Source of the DNA: Kordiimonas aquimaris | GTDB lineage: Bacteria; Pseudomonadota; Alphaproteobacteria; Sphingomonadales; Kordiimonadaceae | Length of the DNA stretch: 64,000 nucleotides | Direction: 5' to 3' | NCBI RefSeq assembly: GCF_025574485.1 | Contig: NZ_JAOBPO010000002.1 | Span: 746,501 to 810,500, forward strand | Part shown: one piece after another, positions 36,183-45,569 of the stretch | How the letters are laid out: every line of letters begins with the position of its first letter | Numbering within the stretch: the first letter of the stretch is position 1 | The notes under the pieces: generated by a model | Databases searched by the model: none | The model's input: the letters and a program-made list of their open reading frames with translations, nothing else | What the model was told of the DNA's origin: nothing | Position numbers and translations under genes: made by a program

Positions 36183-37886
36183 ATGTCTATTGATTTTGGA
36201 AATACTGAGTTGACAGAACTAACGCCGCGTATCGCAGTAATTGGTGTTGGCGGCGCAGGTTGCAATGCTGTTAACAATATGATCAGCGCGCAACTTCAAG
36301 GTGTCGACTTTATTGTTGCAAATACAGACGCGCAAGCACTGGCAAATGCTGATGCAGATAATCGTATCCAGCTAGGTGTCGAAATCACCCAAGGCCTAGG
36401 CGCCGGTGCTCAACCAAAAATTGGTGAAGCTGCTGCTGAAGAGGCACTTGAGCGTATTGATGAAGTATTGGCCGGTTGCCATATGGCCTTTGTTACAGCG
36501 GGAATGGGAGGTGGTACAGGTACTGGTGCTGCGCCGGTTATTGCTCGCCGTGCTAGAGAAAAAGGCATTCTGACTGTTGGTGTCGTCACAAAGCCGTTCC
36601 AGTTCGAAGGTGGTCGTCGTATGAAGATCGCCGAGGCAGGTATTCAAGACCTGGCGGGTAATGTTGATACACTGATCATTATTCCAAATCAGAACCTGTT
36701 CCGTGTCGCTAATGAACGCACAACATTTGCTGACGCCTTTAATATGGCAGACGAAGTGCTGCATTCTGGTGTGCGCGGTATTACAGATTTGATGGTTATG
36801 CCCGGGTTGATCAATCTTGATTTCGCCGATGTTCGCACAGTGATGTCAGAAATGGGCAAAGCAATGATGGGGACAGGAGAAGCAGAGGGTGACAACCGCG
36901 CTGCTGATGCTGCTGCTGCTGCAATATCAAACCCATTGCTTGAAGAAGCGTCACTTAAAGGTGCCAAAGGAGTTATCATTAACGTGACAGGTGGTATGGA
37001 TATGACCCTGTTTGAAGTTGATGAAGCGGTTAATATGGTGCGTGATCAAGTGGACACTGATGCTTTAATCGTGTTCGGTTCGGCGTTTAATCAAGACCTT
37101 GAAGGCAAGCTAAGAGTTTCTGTTGTTGCAACAGGTATTGAGGGTAGCGGTGCAAGCTTGCCTATTCCTGAACCTATTCGGACAAAAGAAGAAACACCTG
37201 TTGCATCTGAGTCTGAGATTGAAGTGTCTGAAGAAGTTTCTATGGATACAGCAACCTCGGATGAAAGCGTCGATGTTGAAGAAGAAACCACAGCTATTGA
37301 TACAGACGTTGAAGAGGAAGTAATTGAGGATCTCACGTTACCATCATTTGCTGATGCAAATGATGCTGAAGAAGTAGCCGGTTCTGTTCAAATAGAGGAT
37401 ACACAATCAACTCTGGATCGCATTGCTCGTGATTTGCAGGGGAGAAACAAACCAGTAGTAAATGAAGAGGAAGATCTGGAGGCGAAAGCGCTCCAAAGCC
37501 AAGGTGATGATCTTTTTGTTGCTGAAGCACCTATGGCGCCAAAGGTTACATTTACAGAAGCCTTACAGCCAAGTAGGGCAAACGAAGAGGCTTATGTTTC
37601 CGATACGCAAGACCGGGAAGAGCGAGCAGTTGAACAACCTGTTGTTGAAGAAGAACATCCGCAAAAACGAAGCTTGTTCCAAATAATGACATCAAGTCTT
37701 CGGCCTCAAGATGCTGAAAAGCCTTCGGTTGTTACGCCATCTCCGGCGAGTAATGATTCTGGTGCATCGCAGGAAGTGCATTCCCAAGACGCTATTGGTG
37801 GTGTTTCTGCTGAGGACAGACCTGCGCCAGCCGCTAAATCAGAGCAATTGGAAATCCCCAGTTTTCTGAGGCGGCAGCAAAACTAA
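36183..37886 (+). CDS. ftsZ: Cell division GTPase FtsZ with long acidic C-terminal linker
   Basis: The 567-residue protein contains the tubulin-like GTPase core in residues 1 to about 320, with the signature [13 protein letters not shown] and the T7-loop segment [11 protein letters not shown]. About 230 residues of acidic, Glu/Val-rich linker follow, then the conserved C-terminal peptide [10 protein letters not shown] that binds FtsA and other partners. It is longer than Escherichia coli FtsZ (383) and somewhat longer than the Caulobacter protein (508). The ATG at 36183 follows GGAGG. The 76-bp gap after ftsA leaves room for a separate promoter. It is the last gene of the cluster. Confidence 0.97.
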   Translation: MSIDFGNTELTELTPRIAVIGVGGAGCNAVNNMISAQLQGVDFIVANTDAQALANADADNRIQLGVEITQGLGAGAQPKIGEAAAEEALERIDEVLAGCHMAFVTAGMGGGTGTGAAPVIARRAREKGILTVGVVTKPFQFEGGRRMKIAEAGIQDLAGNVDTLIIIPNQNLFRVANERTTFADAFNMADEVLHSGVRGITDLMVMPGLINLDFADVRTVMSEMGKAMMGTGEAEGDNRAADAAAAAISNPLLEEASLKGAKGVIINVTGGMDMTLFEVDEAVNMVRDQVDTDALIVFGSAFNQDLEGKLRVSVVATGIEGSGASLPIPEPIRTKEETPVASESEIEVSEEVSMDTATSDESVDVEEETTAIDTDVEEEVIEDLTLPSFADANDAEEVAGSVQIEDTQSTLDRIARDLQGRNKPVVNEEEDLEAKALQSQGDDLFVAEAPMAPKVTFTEALQPSRANEEAYVSDTQDREERAVEQPVVEEEHPQKRSLFQIMTSSLRPQDAEKPSVVTPSPASNDSGASQEVHSQDAIGGVSAEDRPAPAAKSEQLEIPSFLRRQQN

Positions 37887-37906
37887 AGAAAACACATGAA
37901 TATTAT

Positions 37907-37934
37907 AAAAAAGTCGGATTTTCCGGCTTTTTTT
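37907..37934 (+). terminator. Rho-independent terminator after ftsZ
   Basis: The stem AAGTCGGA / TCCGGCTT (one G-T wobble) has a 3-nt loop, an upstream A run and a downstream run of seven T residues. It lies 20 bp after the ftsZ stop and ends the dcw cluster. Confidence 0.85.
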
Positions 37935-37959
37935 ATACGCGAAGCAAAAGACCTGTTGT

Positions 37960-38409
37960 TTAGCTGTTCCAGCGTTCTAATGCTTGCTCATCAGCGGCTT
38001 TGGCTTCTACCCATTGTTCTTTTCCGGCGGTGGTTTCTTTTTTCCAGAACGGTGCATTCGACTTTAGAAAATCCATCAGAAAATCAGCAGCCTCAAATGC
38101 TGCGGATCTATGGCGGGAAGCCGTTATCACCAGCACAATGTTATCCGCAGGCTTAAGTGTGCCAAAGCGATGAATGATGCGGCAACCAATAAGTGGCCAG
38201 CGCTTTTCTGCTTCATTCGCAATACGTTCTAATTCTTGCTCTGTCATGCCGGGGTAGTGCTCAAGCGTCATAGATCTAAGCGATCCATCAATGTCTCGCA
38301 CTGTACCTATGAAGCTAACAACAGCACCTATGTCCTGATTGCCTGCTCGTATGCAGGCCACTTCTGCATTGAGGTCAAAATCATCAGTTTGTACAGAAAC
38401 GTATGCCAT
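37960..38409 (-). CDS. moaE: Molybdopterin synthase catalytic subunit MoaE
   Basis: The 149-residue protein has the MoaE landmarks: VSFIGTVRD near the N-terminus, LEHYPGMTEQELERI, HRFGTLKPADNIVLV and the catalytic lysine region WKKETTAGKEQWVEAK near residue 125. With MoaD it inserts two sulfurs into precursor Z to form molybdopterin. It lies eight bases after moaD in the same orientation. Confidence 0.95.
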   Translation of the reverse strand: MAYVSVQTDDFDLNAEVACIRAGNQDIGAVVSFIGTVRDIDGSLRSMTLEHYPGMTEQELERIANEAEKRWPLIGCRIIHRFGTLKPADNIVLVITASRHRSAAFEAADFLMDFLKSNAPFWKKETTAGKEQWVEAKAADEQALERWNS

Positions 38410-38417
38410 AATAAAAT

Positions 38418-38669
38418 TCAGCCACCAGTAACAGGTGGAAAGATTGCAATCTCGTCATCAGCGCTTAAAGCATGATCATGTTGTACATGTATTTGATTTA
38501 CAGCGACGCGAACGAGGCCGCGTACATCTAAAGCAGCAGCATGGCCTTCACTTGACTTTGATAGATAATCCAGCAAGTCAGCTACGGTTTTAACGGTGTC
38601 AGGCAAAGATAATGTTTCTTCAGCTTGACCAATGTTTTCTCGTATCCATGAAAAGTATTTAACAATCAT
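38418..38669 (-). CDS. moaD: Molybdopterin synthase sulfur-carrier subunit MoaD
   Basis: This 83-residue ubiquitin-like protein ends in the GG needed for thiocarboxylation (IFPPVTGG). The body has the expected SLPDTVKTVADLLDYL helix region and DEIAIFPPV. It starts three bases after the pgsA stop and precedes moaE, giving the order pgsA-moaD-moaE that I recall as common in alphaproteobacteria. Confidence 0.95.
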   Translation of the reverse strand: MIVKYFSWIRENIGQAEETLSLPDTVKTVADLLDYLSKSSEGHAAALDVRGLVRVAVNQIHVQHDHALSADDEIAIFPPVTGG

Positions 38670-38672
38670 ATT

Positions 38673-39224
38673 CTAAACCATGTGTTTCAAGCCGGTGCGA
38701 AGATAATCGTATCCAGTATAGAGAGTTAGAGCTGCTGCTATCCATAAAAGGGTGAGGCCAATCTCTAGTGCAGGCAAGCCAAATACGGGTGCACCTTCTG
38801 ACCAACATAAAGCGCCGAGCGCAATCATTTGAACAGTTGTTTTCCATTTTGCGAGGATGGTGACAGGCACACTGACCTGAATGCCCGCAAGAAATTCCCT
38901 TAAGCCTGAGACTAATAGTTCCCTGCACATAATAATCACGGCGGCAAGAACATGAATACCTGACACCCACTGAATGCTTACCACCATCATAATGACGGCA
39001 CCGACCATTAGCTTATCAGCGATTGGATCAAGAAATTGTCCAATTTTTGATACGTTGCCTGTTGCGCGAGCCAGATAACCATCAAAAAAATCTGTAATTC
39101 CAGCCAAAGTAAATGTGATAAATGCCACATGACTACCCAAGGGTTGCTCCATAAAAAATGATGCAACCAAAACCGGTATGACAAAGATACGTGACAAAGT
39201 CAGTATGTTGGGTAAGTTCCACAT
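38673..39224 (-). CDS. pgsA: CDP-diacylglycerol-glycerol-3-phosphate 3-phosphatidyltransferase
   Basis: The 183-residue membrane enzyme makes phosphatidylglycerol phosphate. The CDP-alcohol phosphotransferase motif DGxxAR-x8-GxxxDxxxD is complete (FFDGYLARATG, then GQFLDPIADK). It has four to five hydrophobic helices. I start at the ATG at 39224 (MWNLPNILTLSR), the typical N-terminus; a TTG four codons upstream is an alternative. It precedes moaD on the same strand. Confidence 0.93.
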   Translation of the reverse strand: MWNLPNILTLSRIFVIPVLVASFFMEQPLGSHVAFITFTLAGITDFFDGYLARATGNVSKIGQFLDPIADKLMVGAVIMMVVSIQWVSGIHVLAAVIIMCRELLVSGLREFLAGIQVSVPVTILAKWKTTVQMIALGALCWSEGAPVFGLPALEIGLTLLWIAAALTLYTGYDYLRTGLKHMV

Positions 39225-39366
39225 GTGGTTTTCCAATGACCTTTAGGCGACTACCATACTGTTCCCATTCGTTTCGTCAACGCATTGCGCATGCAATTGG
39301 CCGATCGTCACGCGAAGTTGTTATAAGTGCTTATTAGAATAAGTAACCAATAAAGGATCATGATGT

Positions 39367-41241
39367 TTATTCGTGAAAATGGTCATAAATTTGCTGGGCG
39401 ATAGCCTTTGATATGCCATCAACACTTTCAATGTCACGAACATCTGCTCCAATTACAGCTTTGGCGCTGCCAAAGTGATGCAAAAGTGCACGTTTACGCT
39501 TGGGACCAATGCCAGGCACACCATCAAGTGGAGACTTTTTAACATCCGCCTTTCTACGCGCACGGTGCGTGCCAATAGCAAACCTATGGGCTTCGTCGCG
39601 CAGGCGCTGCAGATAATACAAGATAGGATCATTATGTGGCATAGTGAAAGTTGAGCGTCCGCGTATATGGAATTGTTCACGCCCTGCATTGCGGTCTGGC
39701 CCTTTTGAGATTGCAACTACTGATACATCACCTACACCGAGTTCGTCGAGTGTTTCCCAAACAGCTGACAATTGCCCTTTACCGCCATCAATCAATAAAA
39801 GATCCGGCCACATGCCACGCTCACGATCGCTATCTTCTTTCAACAACCGGGAAAACCGGCGCTGCAATACTTCGCGCATCATACCAAAGTCGTCACCTGG
39901 CACTAATGTTTCAGATTTGATGTTGAATTTACGATAGCTGTTTTTAATAAAGCCATCAGGTCCGGCAACAACCATTCCCCCGACAGCATTGGTTCCCTGA
40001 ATATGGCTATTATCATAAATCTCAATTCTGTCTGGCGGCGCATCTAAAGCGAAAGCTTCAGCTATTCCCTCCAATAATTTTGTTTGATTAGCACTTTCTG
40101 CCAGTTTTCGCTCTATTGCTTCCTTAGCATTTCGTATTGCTTCCTTAACCGTGTCGGCCTTTTTGCCGCGCACCGGAACCGTGACATCAACTTTTCGCTC
40201 CATTCTTTCAGTCAGAGCAGCAGCAAGAAGTGTTTGATCATCGAGTTTATGTGACAGCAAGATGGAGCGAGGGGCGGGTTTGTTGTCATAAAACTGCGTA
40301 ATGAAAGCCGATAATACCGAGGCAGTATCTTCACTTTTATCGTGTCTAGGAAAATAGGCGCGGTGACCCCAATTTTGCCCGGCCCGGAAAAAGAATACTT
40401 GGATGCCAACCTGACCGCCCACCTTGGCTGCGGCAATAACATCTGCCTCATCGACCATAGCGTTAACAATCGTCTGGTGGCTTTGTATTTGGGTCAAGGC
40501 ATTTAGTCTGTCGCGGTAAACGGCCGCGGCTTCGTATTCCATTTCGTCGCTGGCTGTTTGCATTGAGGCAGCAAACTTTTTCTGAATGTCACTGGTCTTT
40601 CCCTCAAGAAACAGGCGTGTTTCTTCGACCATGTCGCCGTATTCGGTATCGTCTACTTTATCTACGCACGGCGCTGAGCAGCGTTTAATTTGATAAAGAA
40701 GACACGCACGGTGACGTGTTTCAAGCGTATTGTCTGTGCATGACCGTAGCTGAAAAACCTTTTGTAACGTGTTAAGTGTGCGGTTAACTGCGCCAGCGTT
40801 AGCAAAAGGCCCGTAATAATACCCCTTATGTTTGCGAGCGCCGCGGTGCTTTGTAATTTGCGCCCACTTATGGTCTGTGCGCAGTAATATGTATGGGAAA
40901 GATTTATCGTCTTTAAGTAGTACGTTGTAATGAGGCTTGAAACGTTTGATTAATGACGCTTCAAGTAGCAGTGCTTCGGCTTCAGTTCGTGTTGTAATAA
41001 AAACCATGCTTTTTGTGGCAGAAACCATACGCTGTAAGCGATTGTTTAAACGGTTAACTTGCGTGTAGCTTGTGACGCGTTTCTGGATGTTTTTTGCTTT
41101 GCCAACATAGAGAACATCACCATGCTGATTTAGCATGCGATACACGCCAGGTGCATTTGGCGCGGTCTTTAGATGTGACCGAATAATATTAATGCCGTCT
41201 GCGAGATTTAGAGCGATCACTTTGTGCGCCTTTATTATCAT
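39367..41241 (-). CDS. uvrC: Excinuclease ABC subunit C
   Basis: The 624-residue protein has a GIY-YIG nuclease domain at about residues 29-105 (GVYRMLNQHGDVLYVGKA), a UVR region near 205, the RNase H-like 5'-incision domain (EIYDNSHIQGTNAVGGMVV and LLIDGGKGQLSA) and a C-terminal helix-hairpin-helix pair (VPGIGPKRKRALLHHFGS). It makes both incisions in nucleotide excision repair. It is upstream of pgsA on the same strand, separated by 142 bp. Confidence 0.97.
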   Translation of the reverse strand: MIIKAHKVIALNLADGINIIRSHLKTAPNAPGVYRMLNQHGDVLYVGKAKNIQKRVTSYTQVNRLNNRLQRMVSATKSMVFITTRTEAEALLLEASLIKRFKPHYNVLLKDDKSFPYILLRTDHKWAQITKHRGARKHKGYYYGPFANAGAVNRTLNTLQKVFQLRSCTDNTLETRHRACLLYQIKRCSAPCVDKVDDTEYGDMVEETRLFLEGKTSDIQKKFAASMQTASDEMEYEAAAVYRDRLNALTQIQSHQTIVNAMVDEADVIAAAKVGGQVGIQVFFFRAGQNWGHRAYFPRHDKSEDTASVLSAFITQFYDNKPAPRSILLSHKLDDQTLLAAALTERMERKVDVTVPVRGKKADTVKEAIRNAKEAIERKLAESANQTKLLEGIAEAFALDAPPDRIEIYDNSHIQGTNAVGGMVVAGPDGFIKNSYRKFNIKSETLVPGDDFGMMREVLQRRFSRLLKEDSDRERGMWPDLLLIDGGKGQLSAVWETLDELGVGDVSVVAISKGPDRNAGREQFHIRGRSTFTMPHNDPILYYLQRLRDEAHRFAIGTHRARRKADVKKSPLDGVPGIGPKRKRALLHHFGSAKAVIGADVRDIESVDGISKAIAQQIYDHFHE

Positions 41242-41613
41242 TGAGCGTCTATTTTTGACAGAAAATCCAATAGAATCAATGTGTCAGTATAATCGATATA
41301 ACAAGCTTGTGAATTGTTCACGGAATCTGTGGATAACTATGTGCAAAACTCTTGCCACAAAACTGCAACATCGCTGTAATGCTAGGTTTTACACGAGTTG
41401 CCTATTTTTTAGGCAATATTTTTAAGCCATTGTTATATATACCTTTTTAAGAAGTCCAAGGTTGTAACTTAAATAAATTTATTTTGTTAGCTTGCAGCAA
41501 AATTAGACGTGTGGCAGGCATTGATTCGTTGTGAACAACTGAATGGTGTATGAAGCTAAAACTTCAATTATTACCAATTAGTTAAGGCATTTACGTCTGT
41601 TTTGTTTGATTTT
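41242..41613. other. AT-rich gene-free stretch with a perfect DnaA-type box
   Basis: This is the 372-bp region upstream of uvrC and downstream of folB. It contains TGTGGATAA (41328-41336, the complement of TTATCCACA), a 7-of-9 match in the same orientation at 41340-41348 and another at about 41531. There is also a perfect dyad GTGAA-TTG-TTCAC at 41309-41321, two one-mismatch CtrA-like boxes (41422-41436 and 41571-41585) and a very AT-rich core. I see no convincing gene. Perfect DnaA boxes also occur inside two genes of this window, so the signal is weak. Confidence 0.35.
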
Positions 41614-42027
41614 TTACCGTTCACGTTCGATTTCAACACCAACGCTGCCAGCTTCCGGTACAGCCTCTAGTTTTTCAACCATGACGCGTGCCTTCATAAC
41701 GGATGAATTTTGCATTGTCATGTCTGCAATTTTCTCTGCAAGAGTTTCTACAAGGTTGATATGACCAGCTTCAATAATGCGACGAATGCCTATAACTATT
41801 TCGTTATAACAAACTACTTTTTCCAGCTGGTCGCCGTGATGCTCGCCGTGTTCATGGACAACTAAATCGACAGTGATGCGAACAGCTTGTGTTTTACCTT
41901 TTTCATGTGACCAAACACCGATCTCGGCTTGCGTAACATAATCATGGACAAATACGCGGCGTGTTCTCTCACGGCTGTCTGAAAAATGCACAACATTGGT
42001 TGACTTATCTGTCTCTTCATACGGCAT
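41614..42027 (-). CDS. folB: Dihydroneopterin aldolase-family protein
   Basis: The protein has 137 residues from the ATG at 42027, which has GGAG eight bases upstream; the frame is open 12 codons further but without support. FolB features are visible: VFVHDYVTQAEIGVWSHEKG with the glutamate and glycine typical of the pterin pocket, VCYNEIV, and the conserved VETLAEKIADM. The reaction is retro-aldol cleavage of dihydroneopterin in folate synthesis. It follows the SDR gene after five bases, suggesting a joint pterin role. Confidence 0.85.
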   Translation of the reverse strand: MPYEETDKSTNVVHFSDSRERTRRVFVHDYVTQAEIGVWSHEKGKTQAVRITVDLVVHEHGEHHGDQLEKVVCYNEIVIGIRRIIEAGHINLVETLAEKIADMTMQNSSVMKARVMVEKLEAVPEAGSVGVEIERER

Positions 42028-42032
42028 ATAAG

Positions 42033-42806
42033 TTACTCCACGACAATATCTTGGGTTTGCCACGCTAAATGTTGACCACCATCCAGCGTTAGCATCTGCC
42101 CTGTCATTGACGGCGTCGCAAGTAAAAACTCAATTGCCGTTGTAATTTCTGTTAAACTTGGTCCTTGGCCCAGCGGTACACTTGCGGCTTCATTCATGAA
42201 ATCATTTTCGGATTGAAACTCGTTACCGAGAGTAGGGCCTGGTCCAATTGCATTAACTCTGACATTTGGCGCAAAATGCTGTGCCATTGTCCGGGTAACA
42301 GTCCATAGGCCAGCCTTTGATGTAGTATAGGAAAAGAATTGAGGATTGAGTTTCAACACTCTTTGATCAATCATATTGATCACGGTAGCTTTTTGGCCAC
42401 TTTCTAACGCGCTTACCATTTCTTTGGCTAAGAAAATTGGTGCACGTAAATTAACATTCTGGTGTTTATTCCATGCCTCAACGGAAAGGCTTTCCAGTGT
42501 ATCATCTTCAAAAACGGATGCATTGTTAACTAACACATCTATTGGGGAACCTAAGCTGGTTGCTGCCTTGTTAACTATGCTTGCATAGTTGTTTGATTCT
42601 GCCAGGTCACCTTCAATAGTAACCGCAGTGCCACCATTTTCTCTAATCTCGTTTGCAAGCGCGGATGCTGCCTGCTCTGAACTGCGATGATGTATAGCTA
42701 CGGCAATTCCCATGTCTGCAAGTTTTAGGACAATCGCTTTGCCAATACGTGCAGCTCCGCCGGTCACTAATGCTGTATGATACGGAATGTTTGCTTGTTT
42801 CGCCAT
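42033..42806 (-). CDS. SDR-family oxidoreductase, possibly a pteridine reductase (FolM-like)
   Basis: This is a 257-residue short-chain dehydrogenase. The nucleotide-binding motif is TGGAARIGKA at residues 15-24, with NNAS in the middle and the catalytic Y160-x3-K164 (FSYTTSKAGLW). The arginine after TGGAA and the HHRSS segment after the second strand suit NADPH and resemble pteridine reductases. Placement directly before folB supports dihydropterin or dihydrofolate reduction, which is an inference. No dihydrofolate reductase is visible in the window. Confidence 0.82.
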   Translation of the reverse strand: MAKQANIPYHTALVTGGAARIGKAIVLKLADMGIAVAIHHRSSEQAASALANEIRENGGTAVTIEGDLAESNNYASIVNKAATSLGSPIDVLVNNASVFEDDTLESLSVEAWNKHQNVNLRAPIFLAKEMVSALESGQKATVINMIDQRVLKLNPQFFSYTTSKAGLWTVTRTMAQHFAPNVRVNAIGPGPTLGNEFQSENDFMNEAASVPLGQGPSLTEITTAIEFLLATPSMTGQMLTLDGGQHLAWQTQDIVVE

Positions 42807-42814
42807 ATAGCCCT

Positions 42815-43792
42815 CTATACCGGCATACCCATAGCTGCAGCACGTTCTGCACTGTTTGCAAGGTGAGCGATATAACCAACGTATAATGCTACCATTACAA
42901 GTCCTGCAAGTTTTCCTATTTGGCTTCTTAATCTTACAAAGGGAACAAGCAAAAGTGCCGCACCAAGCATGACCCACAGGTCAATCTGCAAGAAGCTGTC
43001 AGGAACAGGAATGTCACCAACAATGGATGAAACACCCATTATACCAAGCACATTAAAGATGTTAGAGCCTATAACATTTCCTACAGCTACATCACAATGA
43101 CGACGCAGCGCTGCGACAATTGAAGTAACTAGTTCAGGCAGGCTTGTACCAAGAGCAATAAGCGTTAGACCAATTAATGCCTCAGATATGCCGTAGGACC
43201 GCGCGAGTTCAATGGACCCGACAACTAATAAATCTGCGCCTACGGCTAGACCAATCATGCCGCCGCCTACCATGATCCATGATTTTGATCTTGAGATAGG
43301 GTTCTCTTCTATAGCGGCAATCTCATCAAAGTTATCTATCTCTGATGGACATCGTTGTGCCCTACGTCCTGAGTAAATCAAGAATATACTCAGCATACCA
43401 AGCAGCATTATACCGTTGGTCCATCCGTAATTACCATTAAGGCCGAGGAGAATGAAGGCAACAGATGCCACTAGCATCATAAACATGTTGCGACCAAGAC
43501 GAGGTGCGTCGCAAGTCATGGGGGCAATAAGTGCAGGCAACCCGACGACAAGAAGTGAGTTGGCGATGTTTGAGCCAACGACATTACCGAGTGCGAGTGT
43601 AGGTGAACCTTTCAGAACAGCGTCAACGCCAACAACCAGTTCAGGGGCTGATGTGCCGATGGAAACAATCGTTAATCCGATAATGAGGGGAGAAATGCCA
43701 GCCTTATGGGCAACAGAAACTGCTCCACGTACCAAAAAGTCCCCGGCAACCACTAATAAAATGATTCCGGCAATAACTTCTAAATAGGCCAT
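42815..43792 (-). CDS. Calcium/sodium antiporter of the CaCA family (YrbG-like)
   Basis: The 325-residue membrane protein has about ten helices and the two inverted alpha repeats of the family: LALGNVVGSNIANSLLVVG near residue 65 and VAVGNVIGSNIFNVLGIMG near 220. Each is preceded by a PEL motif (TSAPELVVG and TSLPELVTS) containing the ion-binding glutamate. It ends eight bases before the SDR gene start and may be the first gene of that unit. Confidence 0.92.
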   Translation of the reverse strand: MAYLEVIAGIILLVVAGDFLVRGAVSVAHKAGISPLIIGLTIVSIGTSAPELVVGVDAVLKGSPTLALGNVVGSNIANSLLVVGLPALIAPMTCDAPRLGRNMFMMLVASVAFILLGLNGNYGWTNGIMLLGMLSIFLIYSGRRAQRCPSEIDNFDEIAAIEENPISRSKSWIMVGGGMIGLAVGADLLVVGSIELARSYGISEALIGLTLIALGTSLPELVTSIVAALRRHCDVAVGNVIGSNIFNVLGIMGVSSIVGDIPVPDSFLQIDLWVMLGAALLLVPFVRLRSQIGKLAGLVMVALYVGYIAHLANSAERAAAMGMPV

Positions 43793-43920
43793 GAAGTTTT
43801 CTAGTCCTTAAAATACAGGCGCACTTTTAGCGCGCGGTTCATGCTTATATAAGTATGAAGTGAAATAAAAACCAGCTTGCTGCGGTAAAAAAAGGTTTAT
43901 CTGCTATTTCTGCGTTGAAC

Positions 43921-44862
43921 TTAATACCCTGATGAGCGGTCGAGAAGGTTGTCAGGTTGTTTGCCGCGTTCAATCTGAGCAATACAATGGGCGACATATC
44001 GTGTGGCGTTCTTGGGTCGGGTTATTGCTGCAATATGAGGCGTTATTGTAATTTTTGGATGGTGCCATAATAAGCTGCCTTGAGGTAGCGGTTCTGTAGG
44101 GAACACATCGAGCGTTGCACCTGAAAGATGATCTGAATCTAGCTGTACTACCAGTGCATCAATATCAATAAGATTGCCGCGCCCGGCATTAATTATTGCT
44201 GCTCCTTTGGGTAACAGTGAGAGTGTGTCCGCATCCAAGAGGTTGTTTGTTTCCGACGTTGCGGGAAGCAGGCAGACAAGTATGTCAGTAGCATTCAGAA
44301 AATCGGCTAAGTCTTCACGGCCAGCATAATGTGTAACATTGTTCTCAGTAGCTTTAGGTGTGCGTGACCATGCGTTGATCTTATAGCCGATGGGAAGCAA
44401 CCTACTGATAGCCGCTCTGGCTAAAGCCCCGTATCCAAGCATGCCTACGCGCACATCTGCTGCTTCAGTTGGATAAAACGTGTCGATCCATTGCTTCTGA
44501 AGCTGTGCGGCCATTAGTTTGTGCATACCGCGATGATGCATCAAAACCGACATCAGGACAAACTCTGCCATACCATCCTTGAGCCCATCATCGCTCATGC
44601 GAATGACGGGTAACTCTTCAGGTATTGTCGGATCTCTTAGTATATGGTCCACTCCAGCCCCGAAAGAAAACACATGAGTGATGTTTGGCTGATCGGCAAT
44701 AATACCCGGCTTCGGGTTCCACACAAATGCGTAAGCGGGGCCGTCTTCGGGCTCCCCCCAGTGCGGGTAATTGCGCACATCAACGCCGGGAATTGCGTCA
44801 ATAAATGCTTCTTTCCAGATTTCGTATCCAGGTTCATCAAGATAGAAAAGAATACGCGTCAT
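43921..44862 (-). CDS. ghrA: Glyoxylate/hydroxypyruvate reductase A-type dehydrogenase
   Basis: The 313-residue D-isomer-specific 2-hydroxyacid dehydrogenase has the GhrA-like SFGAGVDHIL segment, NAD(P) loop GMLGYGALARAAI, catalytic region CLLPATSETNNLL, INAGRGNLID, and the final HPKITITPHIAAI with the acid-base His. It would reduce glyoxylate or hydroxypyruvate in the cytoplasm. It overlaps the preceding unknown gene by ATGA and forms an operon with it and the M14 peptidase. Confidence 0.87.
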   Translation of the reverse strand: MTRILFYLDEPGYEIWKEAFIDAIPGVDVRNYPHWGEPEDGPAYAFVWNPKPGIIADQPNITHVFSFGAGVDHILRDPTIPEELPVIRMSDDGLKDGMAEFVLMSVLMHHRGMHKLMAAQLQKQWIDTFYPTEAADVRVGMLGYGALARAAISRLLPIGYKINAWSRTPKATENNVTHYAGREDLADFLNATDILVCLLPATSETNNLLDADTLSLLPKGAAIINAGRGNLIDIDALVVQLDSDHLSGATLDVFPTEPLPQGSLLWHHPKITITPHIAAITRPKNATRYVAHCIAQIERGKQPDNLLDRSSGY

Positions 44863-45560
44863 GGAACTCTAACTGCGAGCGTATCTTGGTGACCAACAAT
44901 TAGCTCCCGTAAAAGAAAACTGACGTCTGCACGATTCTTAAATCCAGCAGCAATTGCAGCTTCTTCAGATTGTTGTGCCGTCACATTTGCCGGCGTCGCA
45001 TATTCTTGCAGGTTCTCGTAAAAGCCGATTGTGAAGATATCAAAGTCCGAGCCGAATTTGACATCGAAAATTACATTGGGTCGCTGGCCGATCCGTTCGA
45101 TGAAGTCATTTTCAATAATGCGCTGTCGCATCAGAGCTTCGTGGTTGCCACCACCAGCTTGAAACATCTCAATATGATAAAGGTTTTTACCTTCACTTAT
45201 TTTTTTCAAATCTACCCATGATTTGTCAGATGTGGCAGTGAAGTTTAACTCAAAATCCACAAGCTCATCAACGGCACGATCAAAGCTCGCCATTGCGGAT
45301 GCGCACCGCTCACTCATACAGCCCGTTGTTTGACCAAGCAACATCAGGTCCCAATGGTTGCCTTGACTGTGACGCATAATGAATGGCTTGCCCGTATCGA
45401 GCACAGCCCAATCTGTAGAGCTGATCAAGTTTAAGAGATCGGGTAATTTCCCCGGAGACGCTCTGTATTGTGCGACAAAATATTCATCTGCAATGGAAGA
45501 CGGTGTGAATGATGCAATTAAAGCTATCACTGAAACCGCGTATTTCATGACCTTAAACAT
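44859..45560 (-). CDS. Secreted protein of unknown function, possible tandem alpha-beta barrel
   Basis: The 233-residue protein has a signal peptide (about residues 1-24, cleavage likely after SIA). The body seems to contain two similar halves, each starting with a strand carrying an aromatic and followed by a helix (YFVAQYRASPGKLPDLLNLI and HIEMFQAGGGNHEALMRQRI). This resembles the dimeric alpha-beta barrel (NIPSNAP or antibiotic-monooxygenase) fold, but I do not recognise a family. Two cysteines sit in TTGCMSERCASA and could form a periplasmic disulfide. AGGAG precedes the ATG at 45560. It lies nine bases after the M14 peptidase and overlaps ghrA. Confidence 0.75.
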   Translation of the reverse strand: MFKVMKYAVSVIALIASFTPSSIADEYFVAQYRASPGKLPDLLNLISSTDWAVLDTGKPFIMRHSQGNHWDLMLLGQTTGCMSERCASAMASFDRAVDELVDFELNFTATSDKSWVDLKKISEGKNLYHIEMFQAGGGNHEALMRQRIIENDFIERIGQRPNVIFDVKFGSDFDIFTIGFYENLQEYATPANVTAQQSEEAAIAAGFKNRADVSFLLRELIVGHQDTLAVRVP

Positions 45561-45569
45561 TATGTACTC

